DNA of 64,000 nucleotides from AC-32 sp963717475 (GTDB taxonomy: Bacteria > Actinomycetota > Thermoleophilia > Gaiellales > Gaiellaceae). The stretch's first letter is position 1, and each line of letters starts with the position of its first letter. Shown in pieces: positions 24,145 through 34,412 of the stretch. The position numbers and the translations under genes were made by a program. The notes beneath the pieces were generated by a model. It had not been told where the DNA came from. It was given only the letters and a program-made list of their open reading frames with translations, and ran no database searches. The stretch spans positions 372,001 through 436,000 of the forward strand of contig OY970337.1 of NCBI GenBank assembly GCA_963717475.1. The letters are read 5' to 3'.

Positions 24145-24946
24145 GGGGCTCGCGGCCGCGCGGGAAGCGGCGGACGGCGGTCAGGCCCCAGTCGTCGTCG
24201 CGCCAGACGTAGGTCTCGACGAGCAGCTGGTCGTCGCGCGCCTCGTAGACATGGAGGCCGCGCGCCTCGCCGCGCCGCTTCGGGCGCGGCTGGCCGAGGC
24301 CCGGCGCGATCGAGACCGTCACGCCGCGCAGGCCGCCGCGCTCGACCTCGAACTCGTGCCGCTCGCTGACCGCAGCCTGGTGGATGTGCCCGGCGAGAAT
24401 CAGCTCGGCGCCCGCGTCGACGAGGCCGGCCAGCACCTCGGACCGCCGCGAGACGGGCCGCTTGCGCGAGCGCCAGGGCGCGCCGATCAGGTGGTGGTGC
24501 AGGGCGACGACTCGCAGGGCTCCGGCCGGCGCCGCCGCCAGCCGCTCGCGGGCGCGGTCGATCTGCCCGCTGCGAATCCCGCCCGATTGATGCCTCCACG
24601 GGCGCACGGAGTTCAGTCCCACGACGACGAGCGAGTCGGACCGATGGACAGGCTCGACCGTCTCCCATTGCCTCTCGAACTCGGCCCACGGCCGCGTGAA
24701 GCGCGCCGGGAACGTGTACGGGATGTCGTGGTTGCCTGGGATCACGAGCAGGGGCCGCTGGAGCCCGCGCAGAAACGCCGCGGCGCGCTCGTGCTCGCGT
24801 CTACGTCCACGGTGGGCGAGATCGCCCGTGACCGCGATCAATTCGGGCCCTACGCGGTCGATCAGCCCCCCGAGACTGTCCTCTAGAGCGGTTTCCTCCG
24901 CGCTCCCAGCGTGCAAATCGGAGATGTGGAGGAGCCGCGTTGGCAA
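24125..24946 (-). CDS. Calcineurin-like metallophosphoesterase
   Basis: 273 residues. All metal-binding motifs are in order: ISDLHAG (residues 8-14), VTGDLAHRG, IPGNHD, HHHLIG and LAGHIHQAA. This is the class III nucleotide phosphodiesterase pattern (CpdA-like), which can cleave 2',3'- or 3',5'-cyclic nucleotides or other phosphodiesters with two metal ions. No signal peptide, so cytoplasmic. The true substrate is not determined. It is divergent from the small membrane protein at 24975, and its 3' end overlaps the GlsB-like gene. Confidence 0.87.
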   Translation of the reverse strand: MPTRLLHISDLHAGSAEETALEDSLGGLIDRVGPELIAVTGDLAHRGRRREHERAAAFLRGLQRPLLVIPGNHDIPYTFPARFTRPWAEFERQWETVEPVHRSDSLVVVGLNSVRPWRHQSGGIRSGQIDRARERLAAAPAGALRVVALHHHLIGAPWRSRKRPVSRRSEVLAGLVDAGAELILAGHIHQAAVSERHEFEVERGGLRGVTVSIAPGLGQPRPKRRGEARGLHVYEARDDQLLVETYVWRDDDWGLTAVRRFPRGREPLRQVDA

Positions 24947-24967
24947 CGCCGAAGCAGGCTATACACT
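24940..24967 (+). promoter_or_regulatory. Promoter TTGGCA-16-TACACT with TATAC/GTATA inverted repeat
   Basis: TTGGCA (24940-24945) and TACACT (24962-24967) are 16 bp apart, and the ATG follows 7 nt later. TATAC (24960-24964) and GTATA (24971-24975) form a small inverted repeat around the start point, which could be an operator or chance. Confidence 0.45.
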
Positions 24968-24974
24968 GAGGTAT

Positions 24975-25214
24975 ATGGCTGAGGAATCGACCGAAATCTT
25001 CGACGATCTGTACCTCGGTCTCCGGGCCGGGGGCGCGCTGCGCAAGCGGCGCCGCGGCGAGCCGCTGACGACCGAGGAGCAGGAGGCGCTCGGCCGCTGG
25101 CAGCGTCTTTCGACGGTCCGCAAGTCGCTCGCGATCGGCGGCTTCGCGCTCGGAACGTTCGGCCTCGGTTTCACGCTGGGCGGCCTGATCTTCGGCCGCT
25201 GGCGCAAAGCCTGA
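24975..25214 (+). CDS. Small single-span membrane protein
   Basis: 79 residues. An acidic N-terminus (MAEESTEIFDDLYLGLR) leads to a basic stretch with RKRRRGEPLTTEEQEAL, then one C-terminal hydrophobic helix (LAIGGFALGTFGLGFTLGGL) and a basic end. It looks like a tail-anchored cytoplasmic protein. I do not recognise the family. It has its own promoter and ends directly before a minisatellite that separates it from the convergent AI-2E-type transporter. Confidence 0.6.
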   Translation: MAEESTEIFDDLYLGLRAGGALRKRRRGEPLTTEEQEALGRWQRLSTVRKSLAIGGFALGTFGLGFTLGGLIFGRWRKA

Positions 25215-25255
25215 CCGACTGGGCTGGTTCCGACTGGGCTGGTTCCGACTGGGCT
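25215..25255. repeat. 15-bp minisatellite, 2.7 copies
   Basis: CCGACTGGGCTGGTT is repeated exactly at 25215-25229 and 25230-25244, with a third partial copy (11 of 15) at 25245-25255. It fills the whole gap between two convergent stop codons and runs into the stop of the minus-strand gene. It may act in termination or be slippage-derived. Confidence 0.85.
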
Positions 25256-26307
25256 CAGTTCTCCTTCGCGAACAGCAGAGCCGGCACGTCCTCGTCGGCC
25301 GGGTCCTTGTCGCGGACGATCACGTCCACGAGCGTCACCAGCACGGCGAGGATCGGCGTTGCGAGCAGCACGTAGAAGCCGCCGAAGAGGAGGCCGATCG
25401 CGGTGACGCCGACGAGGACGACCAACGGCGAGATGCCGGTCACGTGTCCCATGACGCGAGGGATGACGATGTAGTCCTCGAGCAGGCGGACGACGAGCAC
25501 CACGATGCCGGCGGCCAGGGCGAGGTGCCACGACTGCGTCAGGCCGACCCCGACGGCGAGCGCCCCCGCGGCCAGCGGCCCGATCACCGGAACGACCTCG
25601 ACGATGCCTGCGGACACTCCGATCAGGAGCCAGAACGGAAGACCGATCGCCCAGAACGACAGCGACAGCACGGTCGCCACGAAGGCGATCAGCACGAGCT
25701 GGCCTCGGACGAATGCGCCGAGCTTCAGGTCGATCAGCTCCCAGGTGTCGCGAACCACGCGTCGGTGCTCCTGCGGCACCAGCGAATTGACTAAGCGAAT
25801 CGCCCGCTCCCTCTCGAAGATCCAGTAGGCCGCGGTCGCGAACACGAACACGATTCCGACCAGGAGCTCGAATGCCTTGACGCCCACGGCCGCCGCTCCG
25901 TGAAAGAGCGAGCCTGCCTTCGGCAGCTTCTTCAGGCGACTTTGAACAGCGGTCAGGACCTGGTGCTTCAGCCCCGATGAATGCTTCGCCTGCTGGTTGA
26001 GCTCCTGGCGCGAAGTCGGGACCCCTCCCAGCGCCTGGCTCGCCTGGTCGATCGCACGCGGCACCGCAAGCCAGAGCAGCAGTGCGAGCGCACCCGCGAT
26101 CGCGAGGTAGTGCAGCGCGAGGCCGGCCGGCCGGGGAATCCTCCACGCCGCGAGGCGGTCGATGCCAGGGCGCATCGCCGCCGCGAGGACGAAGCCCAGG
26201 AAGACGAGGGCGATCACGACCTTCAGCTTCCAGAGCGCCAACGCAAGCGCGACGATCGCGATGACGACGATCGTCGAGACGGCGGCCTTACGGGCAACGG
26301 TTCCCAT
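25255..26307 (-). CDS. AI-2E family transporter (UPF0118/PerM-like)
   Basis: 350 residues from ATG 26307, which is preceded by a purine-rich GGGGGAGAAT. About eight hydrophobic helices show the family layout: an N-terminal group of three, a long polar loop (about 100-150), and a C-terminal block with the conserved VVPVIGPL and EDYIVIPRVMG motifs. Members include TqsA (autoinducer-2 export) and sodium/proton antiporters; the substrate is not decidable here. The family acts in the cytoplasmic membrane, often as oligomers. Confidence 0.88.
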   Translation of the reverse strand: MGTVARKAAVSTIVVIAIVALALALWKLKVVIALVFLGFVLAAAMRPGIDRLAAWRIPRPAGLALHYLAIAGALALLLWLAVPRAIDQASQALGGVPTSRQELNQQAKHSSGLKHQVLTAVQSRLKKLPKAGSLFHGAAAVGVKAFELLVGIVFVFATAAYWIFERERAIRLVNSLVPQEHRRVVRDTWELIDLKLGAFVRGQLVLIAFVATVLSLSFWAIGLPFWLLIGVSAGIVEVVPVIGPLAAGALAVGVGLTQSWHLALAAGIVVLVVRLLEDYIVIPRVMGHVTGISPLVVLVGVTAIGLLFGGFYVLLATPILAVLVTLVDVIVRDKDPADEDVPALLFAKEN

Positions 26308-26386
26308 GCCGCAGGATTCTCCCCCAAGTGCCGCGCGTCGCAAACCGCGCAGGACTGCCCCGGGGAGCGACGAAACCGGCCTGGCG

Positions 26387-26812
26387 ATGCTCGCCTCCGA
26401 CGATGAGCGGGTCTGCCTCGACGCGCGCCCCCACGGCGTCGTCCTCGCGCGTCCGCTCGGGCAGGCGCTCGCGCTCGCGGCTGCGGGCGGCGTGCTGCTG
26501 GCCCTGCCCTGGCCGTCGCAGGTGCCCGGCGCGCTGCTCGTGATCGCCGGCGCGCTGCTCGCGCTGCGCTCGGTCTGGCTCTGGGAGCGGACACACCTCG
26601 TCGTGACGACCGAGAAGCTCTTCGTCGTCTCGGGAACGCTGCGCCGCCACGCCTCCGCCGTTCGCCTCGGGTCGGTCGAGAACCTCGAGCTGGAGCAGAG
26701 CCTCCCGGGCCGCCTGTTCGGCTACGGCACCCTGGTCGCCGGTTCGCTCGAGATCGACCACGTCCCGGAGCCGCGGGACGTCTACCGCCTCGTCGAGCGG
26801 CTCGCGGGCTGA
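26387..26812 (+). CDS. PH-domain membrane protein (DUF304/YdbS-like)
   Basis: About 141 residues from ATG 26387; an ATG at 26306 is in frame but shares bases with the divergent transporter start. Two adjacent hydrophobic helices (QALALAAAGGVLLALPW and VPGALLVIAGALLAL) lead into a bacterial PH domain with the usual pattern: THLVVTTEKLFVVSGTLRR, then a central LGSVENLELEQSLPGRLFGYGTL and EIDHVPEPRDVYRLVE. It sits at the membrane with the PH domain inside. The stop overlaps the next ATG (TGATG), so it belongs to the ABC operon and may assist that transporter. Confidence 0.78.
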   Translation: MLASDDERVCLDARPHGVVLARPLGQALALAAAGGVLLALPWPSQVPGALLVIAGALLALRSVWLWERTHLVVTTEKLFVVSGTLRRHASAVRLGSVENLELEQSLPGRLFGYGTLVAGSLEIDHVPEPRDVYRLVERLAG

Positions 26813-27705
26813 TGGCGGACGCACCGCTCGAGGTTCGCGGTCTGACGAAGCGCTTCGGCTCGACGACGGCGGTCGACGGCCTCACCTTCGCGATCGAGCC
26901 GGGCCGCATTACCGGATTCTTGGGCCCGAACGGCGCCGGCAAGACAACGACGCTGCGGATGCTCCTCGGGCTCGTGCGAGCCACTGCCGGCGATGCGCTC
27001 GTCGAGGGCGTGCCGTACCGACGGCTCCGCGATCCCGCGCGCTCGGTTGGAGCGGTCCTGGAGGCCTCGAGCTACCACCCGGCGAGGAGCGGGCGCAACC
27101 ACCTGCGCGTGCTCGCGACCGCGGCCGGGATCCCTCGGGCCCGGATCGACGAGGCGCTGCGGCAGGTCGAGCTCGAGGCCGCGGCCGGCCGCCCGGTCAG
27201 GACCTACTCGCTCGGCATGCGCCAACGGCTGAGCGTCGCGGGCGCGCTGCTCGGCGAGCCGCGCCTGCTCGTGCTCGACGAGCCCGCCAACGGCCTCGAC
27301 CCGGAGGGAATTCGCTGGCTGCGAAGGTTCCTGCGGTCCTTCGCCGCCGACGGGGGCACCGTCTTCATCTCGAGCCACGTGCTCGCCGAGATCGCGCAGC
27401 TCGCGGACGAGGTCGTGATCATCCACCGGGCGAAGCTCGTCGCGCACGAGCCGCTCGCGGCGCTGACCGCGCGGGCCGCCGGCGGGACGATCGTCCGCTC
27501 GCCGGACGCAGACCGTCTTCGCGAGCGGCTTGCGGCGGAAGACATCGAGGCCGACACGGCCGAAGACGGCGAGCTCCACGTGGCGAGCCCGCCCGAGCGG
27601 GTCGGAGAGATCGCCGCGGCGGCCGGGATCGTCCTCCACGAGCTGCGCGGCGAGAGCGCGAGCCTCGAGGAAGTGTTCCTCGAGCTGACCGGAGCCGAGG
27701 AATGA
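26812..27705 (+). CDS. ABC-2 type exporter ATP-binding protein
   Basis: 297 residues. Walker A GPNGAGKTT is at 38-46, the signature YSLGMRQRLS near 127, Walker B LLVLDEPANGLDP and the switch His in ISSHVLAE. A C-terminal extension of about 80 residues is the DUF4162-like cap found in ABC-2 ATPases of the BcrA/NatA type. With the permease encoded next (4-bp overlap) it forms an exporter, commonly for lipids, antibiotics or ions. Substrate unknown. Confidence 0.9.
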   Translation: MADAPLEVRGLTKRFGSTTAVDGLTFAIEPGRITGFLGPNGAGKTTTLRMLLGLVRATAGDALVEGVPYRRLRDPARSVGAVLEASSYHPARSGRNHLRVLATAAGIPRARIDEALRQVELEAAAGRPVRTYSLGMRQRLSVAGALLGEPRLLVLDEPANGLDPEGIRWLRRFLRSFAADGGTVFISSHVLAEIAQLADEVVIIHRAKLVAHEPLAALTARAAGGTIVRSPDADRLRERLAAEDIEADTAEDGELHVASPPERVGEIAAAAGIVLHELRGESASLEEVFLELTGAEE

Positions 27706-28439
27706 CGAGGCTCGTCGGCGCCGAGCTGCTGAAGGTGCGCACGACGCGGCTGTTTCTCTGGCTGGGGCTCCTGACCCTGGCGCTCGAGACGCTGGTGATC
27801 TCGCTGCACGTCGGGAAGGACTCGCTCTCCTCGCTCGGCGAGCCGCGACAGCAGCGGGACGTCGTCTCGATCGCCGCGGTGTCCGCCCTGATCTCGCTGA
27901 TCCTCGGGATCGTCGCGTCCGCCGGCGAGTTCGCGCACGGGACGATCGGCCAGACGTTCCTCGTCGCGCCCGTCCGGGAGCGGGTAGCCGCTGCCAAGCT
28001 GATCGCGGGGGCGCTCGCCGGCTTGGTCCTCGCGGTGATCGCCTGTGCGTTCGCGTGGGGCCTCGCCGCGCTCCTCCTCTCCGCGAGGTCCGTACCGCTC
28101 CACCTCGGGTCGGGCAGCTCCGTGAGGGTGGCGTTCGGCACGATCCTGGCCGCTGCGCTCACCGGCGCCTTCGGGGTCGGCCTCGGGGCGCTCTTGCGGC
28201 GGCAGACGGCGGCGATCGTGATCGCGCTCGTCTGGCTCCTCGTCGGCGACCCGCTGCTGCTGGGAATCGCGGGGGTCGAGCGCTATGGACCCGGGCGCGT
28301 GGTCGCATCGGTCGTCGAGGCCGGAAACCAGAGCTCCGACCTGCTGGGCTTCGGCGCCGGCCTTGGCGTCGCGCTGGTCTACGTCGCGGTCGCCGGGGTG
28401 CTCGGAACGCTCTCGCTCTCGCGCTCCGACATCACCTAA
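27702..28439 (+). CDS. ABC-2 type exporter permease
   Basis: 245 residues with six predicted helices and the ABC-2 N-terminal pattern MTRLVGAELLKVRTTRLFLW. The GEFAHGTIGQTFLVAPVRERV motif is typical of NatB/BcrB-like permeases (FRxGTI). It overlaps the ATPase gene by 4 bp. Two copies with two ATPase subunits would form the exporter. The SOS box of uvrA begins 2 bp after its stop codon. Confidence 0.87.
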   Translation: MTRLVGAELLKVRTTRLFLWLGLLTLALETLVISLHVGKDSLSSLGEPRQQRDVVSIAAVSALISLILGIVASAGEFAHGTIGQTFLVAPVRERVAAAKLIAGALAGLVLAVIACAFAWGLAALLLSARSVPLHLGSGSSVRVAFGTILAAALTGAFGVGLGALLRRQTAAIVIALVWLLVGDPLLLGIAGVERYGPGRVVASVVEAGNQSSDLLGFGAGLGVALVYVAVAGVLGTLSLSRSDIT

Positions 28440-28440
28440 A

Positions 28441-28456
28441 GCGAACACTTGTTCGC
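28441..28456. promoter_or_regulatory. LexA (SOS) box overlapping the uvrA promoter
   Basis: GCGAACACTTGTTCGC contains the perfect CGAAC-N4-GTTCG palindrome bound by LexA in actinobacteria and Bacillus. It overlaps a -35-like TTGTTC (28449-28454), which is 17 bp from TAACAT (28472-28477), so a bound repressor would block RNA polymerase. Confidence 0.85.
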
Positions 28457-28471
28457 GTCCGCGACCGTGGC

Positions 28472-28477
28472 TAACAT
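28472..28477 (+). promoter_or_regulatory. -10 box (TAACAT) of uvrA
   Basis: TAACAT is 17 bp from TTGTTC inside the LexA box and 9 nt before the uvrA ATG, predicting a leaderless or nearly leaderless SOS-regulated transcript. Confidence 0.6.
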
Positions 28478-28486
28478 AGCTTGGTT

Positions 28487-31320
<2,834 letters not shown>

Positions 31321-31324
<4 letters not shown>

Positions 31325-31545
31325 GCGGGCGGCCGGAGCCTGAGCGCTACACCGGTGCTGAGATCGCCGGAGCGGTGCTGGCCACCCTGTTCTTTCCGCT
31401 CATCGGGCTGGTCGCCGCGCTCATGCTGCTGAACGGCCAGTCGAATCCCGCGAAGCGCAAGTCGCTCCGATCCTGGGCGTGGGTCTCCGCCGGTCTGATG
31501 GTGCTCGACGTCCTCGTCGTGGCCGCGCTTGCGGGCGCCCTCTGA
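31321..31545 (+). CDS. Small two-helix membrane protein
   Basis: 74 residues from a TTG overlapping the uvrA stop (TTGA). Two hydrophobic helices (GAVLATLFFPLIGLVAALML and WVSAGLMVLDVLVVAALAGAL) are joined by a basic loop (NPAKRKSLRSWAW). The pattern resembles small DUF4190/interferon-induced-like membrane proteins, but I am not sure. If translated from the uvrA transcript it would be SOS-induced. Function unknown. Confidence 0.55.
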
Positions 31546-31556
31546 GACACCCGCGC

Positions 31557-31562
31557 TAGCCT
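31557..31562 (+). promoter_or_regulatory. -10 box (TAGCCT) 6 nt before a GTG start
   Basis: TAGCCT ends 6 nt before the GTG at 31569, again fitting a leaderless transcript. No Shine-Dalgarno is present. Confidence 0.45.
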
Positions 31563-31568
31563 TGACCC

Positions 31569-32168
31569 GTGGCGACGCGAGCTCAGGCTGCCGCGGGGCC
31601 TGCCGACGAGCGGGTCTGGCTAGCGCGAGCGGTGTCGGTGCTCTGGAGGCCGCGTGAGGTCTTCGCCGGCCTGCGCGACGACTCCGACGACACGGCTCGC
31701 GCGCGCAGCGAGGCGGTGCTCGCGCTCGTCCTGCTGACGGGGATCACAGGGGTGCTCTGGACGCCGGTCGCCGGGACGTTCCTGAACGACGTCACGCTCG
31801 ACTGGGTCGACCTCATGATCTGGGCCTTCATCGGCGGCGGCTTCTACGCGATCGCCCTCTACTTCGTCGGCGGGCTCGTCCTCCAGTGGCTGGCCCGGGC
31901 GGGCGGCTGGATCAGCTACCGCCAGGCGCGGCACCTGCTCGCCTTCGCGGCCGCGCCGGTCGCGCTCTCGCTCTTCCTCGTGATCCCGTTGCGGCTGGCC
32001 GTCTACGGCGAGGACGTCTTTCGCAGCGGCGGCTCCGACCGGGGTGCCGGCGCATGGGCGTTCGCCGGGGTCGAGCTCGCCTTCGTCGCCTGGGCGCTCG
32101 TCCTGCTCGTGCTCGGGCTGCGGATACTGCTCTCGAAGAGCTCGAGCTCCTCGGCCGGCATCTCGTAG
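31569..32168 (+). CDS. Yip1-like multi-span membrane protein
   Basis: 199 residues with five predicted helices after a cytoplasmic N-terminus containing VSVLWRPREVFAGLRDD, the WxPxxxF-type motif typical of bacterial Yip1-domain proteins. The role of bacterial Yip1 proteins is unknown. The last ~14 residues (SKSSSSSAGIS) are low-complexity and are read antisense to the conserved C-terminal region of panB. The overlap with panB is 166 bp tail to tail, which is unusually long; the natural end may have been near LGLRILL. Confidence 0.68.
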   Translation: MATRAQAAAGPADERVWLARAVSVLWRPREVFAGLRDDSDDTARARSEAVLALVLLTGITGVLWTPVAGTFLNDVTLDWVDLMIWAFIGGGFYAIALYFVGGLVLQWLARAGGWISYRQARHLLAFAAAPVALSLFLVIPLRLAVYGEDVFRSGGSDRGAGAWAFAGVELAFVAWALVLLVLGLRILLSKSSSSSAGIS

Positions 32169-32977
32169 GAGTGCTGCTCCTCCGGGAAGGCGCCTGAGCG
32201 CACCTCCTCGGCGTAGTTCTCGAGCGCGTCGCGGATCTCGCGCGACAGGCTCGCGTAGCGCTTGACGAAGCGCGGCAGGTGGCCCTCGGTCAGCCCGAGC
32301 AGGTCGTGGTAGACGAGCACCTGGCCGTCGCAGGCGGGGCCCGCGCCGATGCCGATCGTCGGAACGGAGAGCCGGGCGGTGATCTCCGCCGCGACCGGCG
32401 CCGGAACCGCCTCGAGCACGACGGCGAAGCAGCCGGCCTCTTCGAGCGCGAGCGCGTCCTCGACGAGCTGCACCGCGGCCTCCGCAGTCTTGCCCTGCGT
32501 CTTGAACCCGCCGAGCATCGTCGCGGACTGCGGCGTGAGGCCGACGTGGCCCATCGCCGGGATGCCGGCCTGGACGATCGCGCGCACGCGCGAGACCGAC
32601 GGGCCCGCGCCCTCGAGCTTGACCGCATCAGCGCCGGCCTCCTTGAAGAAGCGGATCGCGTTCTCGACCGCCGCCTCGTCGGAGACCTGGTACGAGCCGA
32701 AGGGCATGTCGCCGACCACGATCGGCCGGCGCGCCGCGCGCACGACCGTCCGCGTCAGGAACAGCATCTCGTCCATCGTCACCGGCACGGTCGTGCCCTC
32801 GTAGCCCAGCACGACCATCGCGGCCGTGTCGCCGACCAGCACGACGTCGACGCCCGCGTCCTCGGCGAACCGCGCGCCGGGAGCGTCGTACGCCGTGACC
32901 ATCACGATCTTCGTGCCCTCGCGCTTGAGCTCGGCGAGCCTCGGCAAGGCGAGCTTTCCTCGGGGCGGCGTGCTCAT
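32003..32977 (-). CDS. panB: 3-methyl-2-oxobutanoate hydroxymethyltransferase
   Basis: PanB transfers a hydroxymethyl group from methylenetetrahydrofolate to alpha-ketoisovalerate, giving ketopantoate in pantothenate synthesis. The family features are clear: MVTAYDAPGARFAEDAG, VVLVGDTAAMVVLGY, MGHVGLTPQSA, VLEAVP and GIGAGPACDGQVLVYHDLLG. The core ends near FPEEQHSYEM; the frame then runs on about 45 residues (324 in total), a Ser/Thr/Pro-rich tail antisense to the membrane helix of the Yip1-like gene and probably not functional. Start overlaps the panC stop (ATGA). Confidence 0.93.
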   Translation of the reverse strand: MSTPPRGKLALPRLAELKREGTKIVMVTAYDAPGARFAEDAGVDVVLVGDTAAMVVLGYEGTTVPVTMDEMLFLTRTVVRAARRPIVVGDMPFGSYQVSDEAAVENAIRFFKEAGADAVKLEGAGPSVSRVRAIVQAGIPAMGHVGLTPQSATMLGGFKTQGKTAEAAVQLVEDALALEEAGCFAVVLEAVPAPVAAEITARLSVPTIGIGAGPACDGQVLVYHDLLGLTEGHLPRFVKRYASLSREIRDALENYAEEVRSGAFPEEQHSYEMPAEELELFESSIRSPSTSRTSAQATKASSTPANAHAPAPRSEPPLRKTSSP

Positions 32978-33714
32978 GTTCGTTCTCCTTCCAGGACGAC
33001 GTTGTCGATCAAACGTGTTCGGCCCACGCGGACTGCGGCGGCGAGCACGCGTGGCTCGAAGTCGGCCTCCTCGAAGTAGTCGACGGGTAGGCCGTTCAGC
33101 AGCGAGCGGTCGCGGGCCTCGAGAGCCCGGGGAAGAGCGAGGGCCGCCTCATGCTCCTCGGGCGAGAGGTAGGCGTTGCGGGACGACAGCGCGAGCCCGT
33201 CCTCGTCGCGGACGGTCGGGCAGATGCGGATCTCCACCGGCACGGCGAGATCCCGCGTCATCCGCCGGATGACGGCCGCCTGCTGCGCGTCCTTCTGGCC
33301 GAAGTAGGCGCGGTCGGGCCGGACCAGGTTGAAGAGCTTGAGGCAAACCGTGGCCACGCCGCGGAAGTGTCCCGGGCGGTGCTCGCCCTCGAGGATCGAG
33401 CCGAGCTCTTCGACGTCGACCCAGGTCTGGAACCCGGGCGGGTAGATCTCCTCGGCGTCCGGGACGAAGAGGACGTCGACTCCTGCCTCGTCGGCGAGCG
33501 CGGCGTCGCGCTCCGCGTCGCGCGGGTAGCGGTCCAGGTCTTCGCCGGGCGCGAACTGCGCCGGATTGACGAACAGGCTGACGACGACGAGGTCGTTCTC
33601 GTCGCGCGCGGCACGGAAGAGCGAGAGGTGGCCCTCGTGGAAGGCGCCCATCGTCGGGACGAGGCCGACGGAGCCTTCGAGCTCGAGCTCGGCGGCGGTG
33701 CGAACGGTCTTCAT
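32974..33714 (-). CDS. panC: Pantoate-beta-alanine ligase
   Basis: 246 residues. It joins pantoate and beta-alanine with ATP to give pantothenate. Motifs: VPTMGAFHEGHLSL (the HIGH-like nucleotide site), VVSLFVNPAQF, YFGQKDAQQAAVIRRM, and the C-terminal SSRNAYLSPEE (KMSKS-like). Shorter than E. coli PanC (283) by a trimmed C-terminal dimer domain. It overlaps panB downstream and the DUF2520 gene upstream by 4 bp each, giving the operon DUF2520-panC-panB. Confidence 0.95.
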   Translation of the reverse strand: MKTVRTAAELELEGSVGLVPTMGAFHEGHLSLFRAARDENDLVVVSLFVNPAQFAPGEDLDRYPRDAERDAALADEAGVDVLFVPDAEEIYPPGFQTWVDVEELGSILEGEHRPGHFRGVATVCLKLFNLVRPDRAYFGQKDAQQAAVIRRMTRDLAVPVEIRICPTVRDEDGLALSSRNAYLSPEEHEAALALPRALEARDRSLLNGLPVDYFEEADFEPRVLAAAVRVGRTRLIDNVVLEGERT

Positions 33715-34370
33715 CGCGCGGTCACTTCCGCGAGGACGTCGTAGAGCGGCTCGAGGTCCGGGCGCACGCCGCGGATCGCCTCGCGGTGGGCTTCGACGGT
33801 CTCCCAGTCGCCGCGCTCGATCGGGCCGGTCAGCTCGAAGCCGTTCTCGATCGTGCGGCGCATCAGCGGGTCGAGCGCCTCCGGCGGCGCGCCGGCCGCC
33901 GCGAACAGCTCGGAGGCGACGCGGTGCAGCGTGACCAGGTAGTTCGACGCGACCGCCGCGCCCGCGTGGTAGACGGGACGCTTGTCGTCGGCGAGCTCGA
34001 ACGGGCGCAGGCCGAGCAGCTCCGCGAGCTCGAAGCCGAGCGCGCGTGCCTCGTCCGTCTCCGCCGTCACCGCCGCCCAGGCGCCGTCGAGCTGCTCCGG
34101 CCCGCGGGCGAGCGTGAACGTCTGCAACGGGTGGAGCGAGAACCGCCGCTCGTGCGGGTCGAGCGCCGAGAGCGGAGTCGCACCCGAGACGTGTGCGATC
34201 CAGCCATGTCCCAGGGACAGTCCCCGGGCCACGTCCCGAATGGCCGTGTCCGGCACGCAGAGCAGCGCGAGCTCGCCGTCCTCGCGCAGCGCGACGCCGC
34301 GCTCCTCGAGCCGAGCGGCCAGCGCCGAGCCGACGCGGCCGCGACCGATCACGTTGATGCTCTCGACCAT
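33711..34370 (-). CDS. Rossmann-like and DUF2520 protein, candidate ketopantoate reductase
   Basis: 219 residues. The N-terminal Rossmann fold begins with VIGRGRVGSALAARL (GxGxxG) and has LLCVPDTAI at the next strand; the C-terminal helical domain (DUF2520) contains DDKRPVYHAGAAVASNYLVTL, like the dimer domain of P5C reductase and ketopantoate reductase. The overlap with panC and panB, and the lack of a panE gene in the window, suggest it reduces ketopantoate to pantoate with NADPH; this is inference. Other options are a pyrroline or imine reductase. Confidence 0.8.
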   Translation of the reverse strand: MVESINVIGRGRVGSALAARLEERGVALREDGELALLCVPDTAIRDVARGLSLGHGWIAHVSGATPLSALDPHERRFSLHPLQTFTLARGPEQLDGAWAAVTAETDEARALGFELAELLGLRPFELADDKRPVYHAGAAVASNYLVTLHRVASELFAAAGAPPEALDPLMRRTIENGFELTGPIERGDWETVEAHREAIRGVRPDLEPLYDVLAEVTAR

Positions 34371-34412
34371 CTGAAGCTCCAGCTCCGTAGCGGATGCCGG
34401 GCACCGCGAAGT

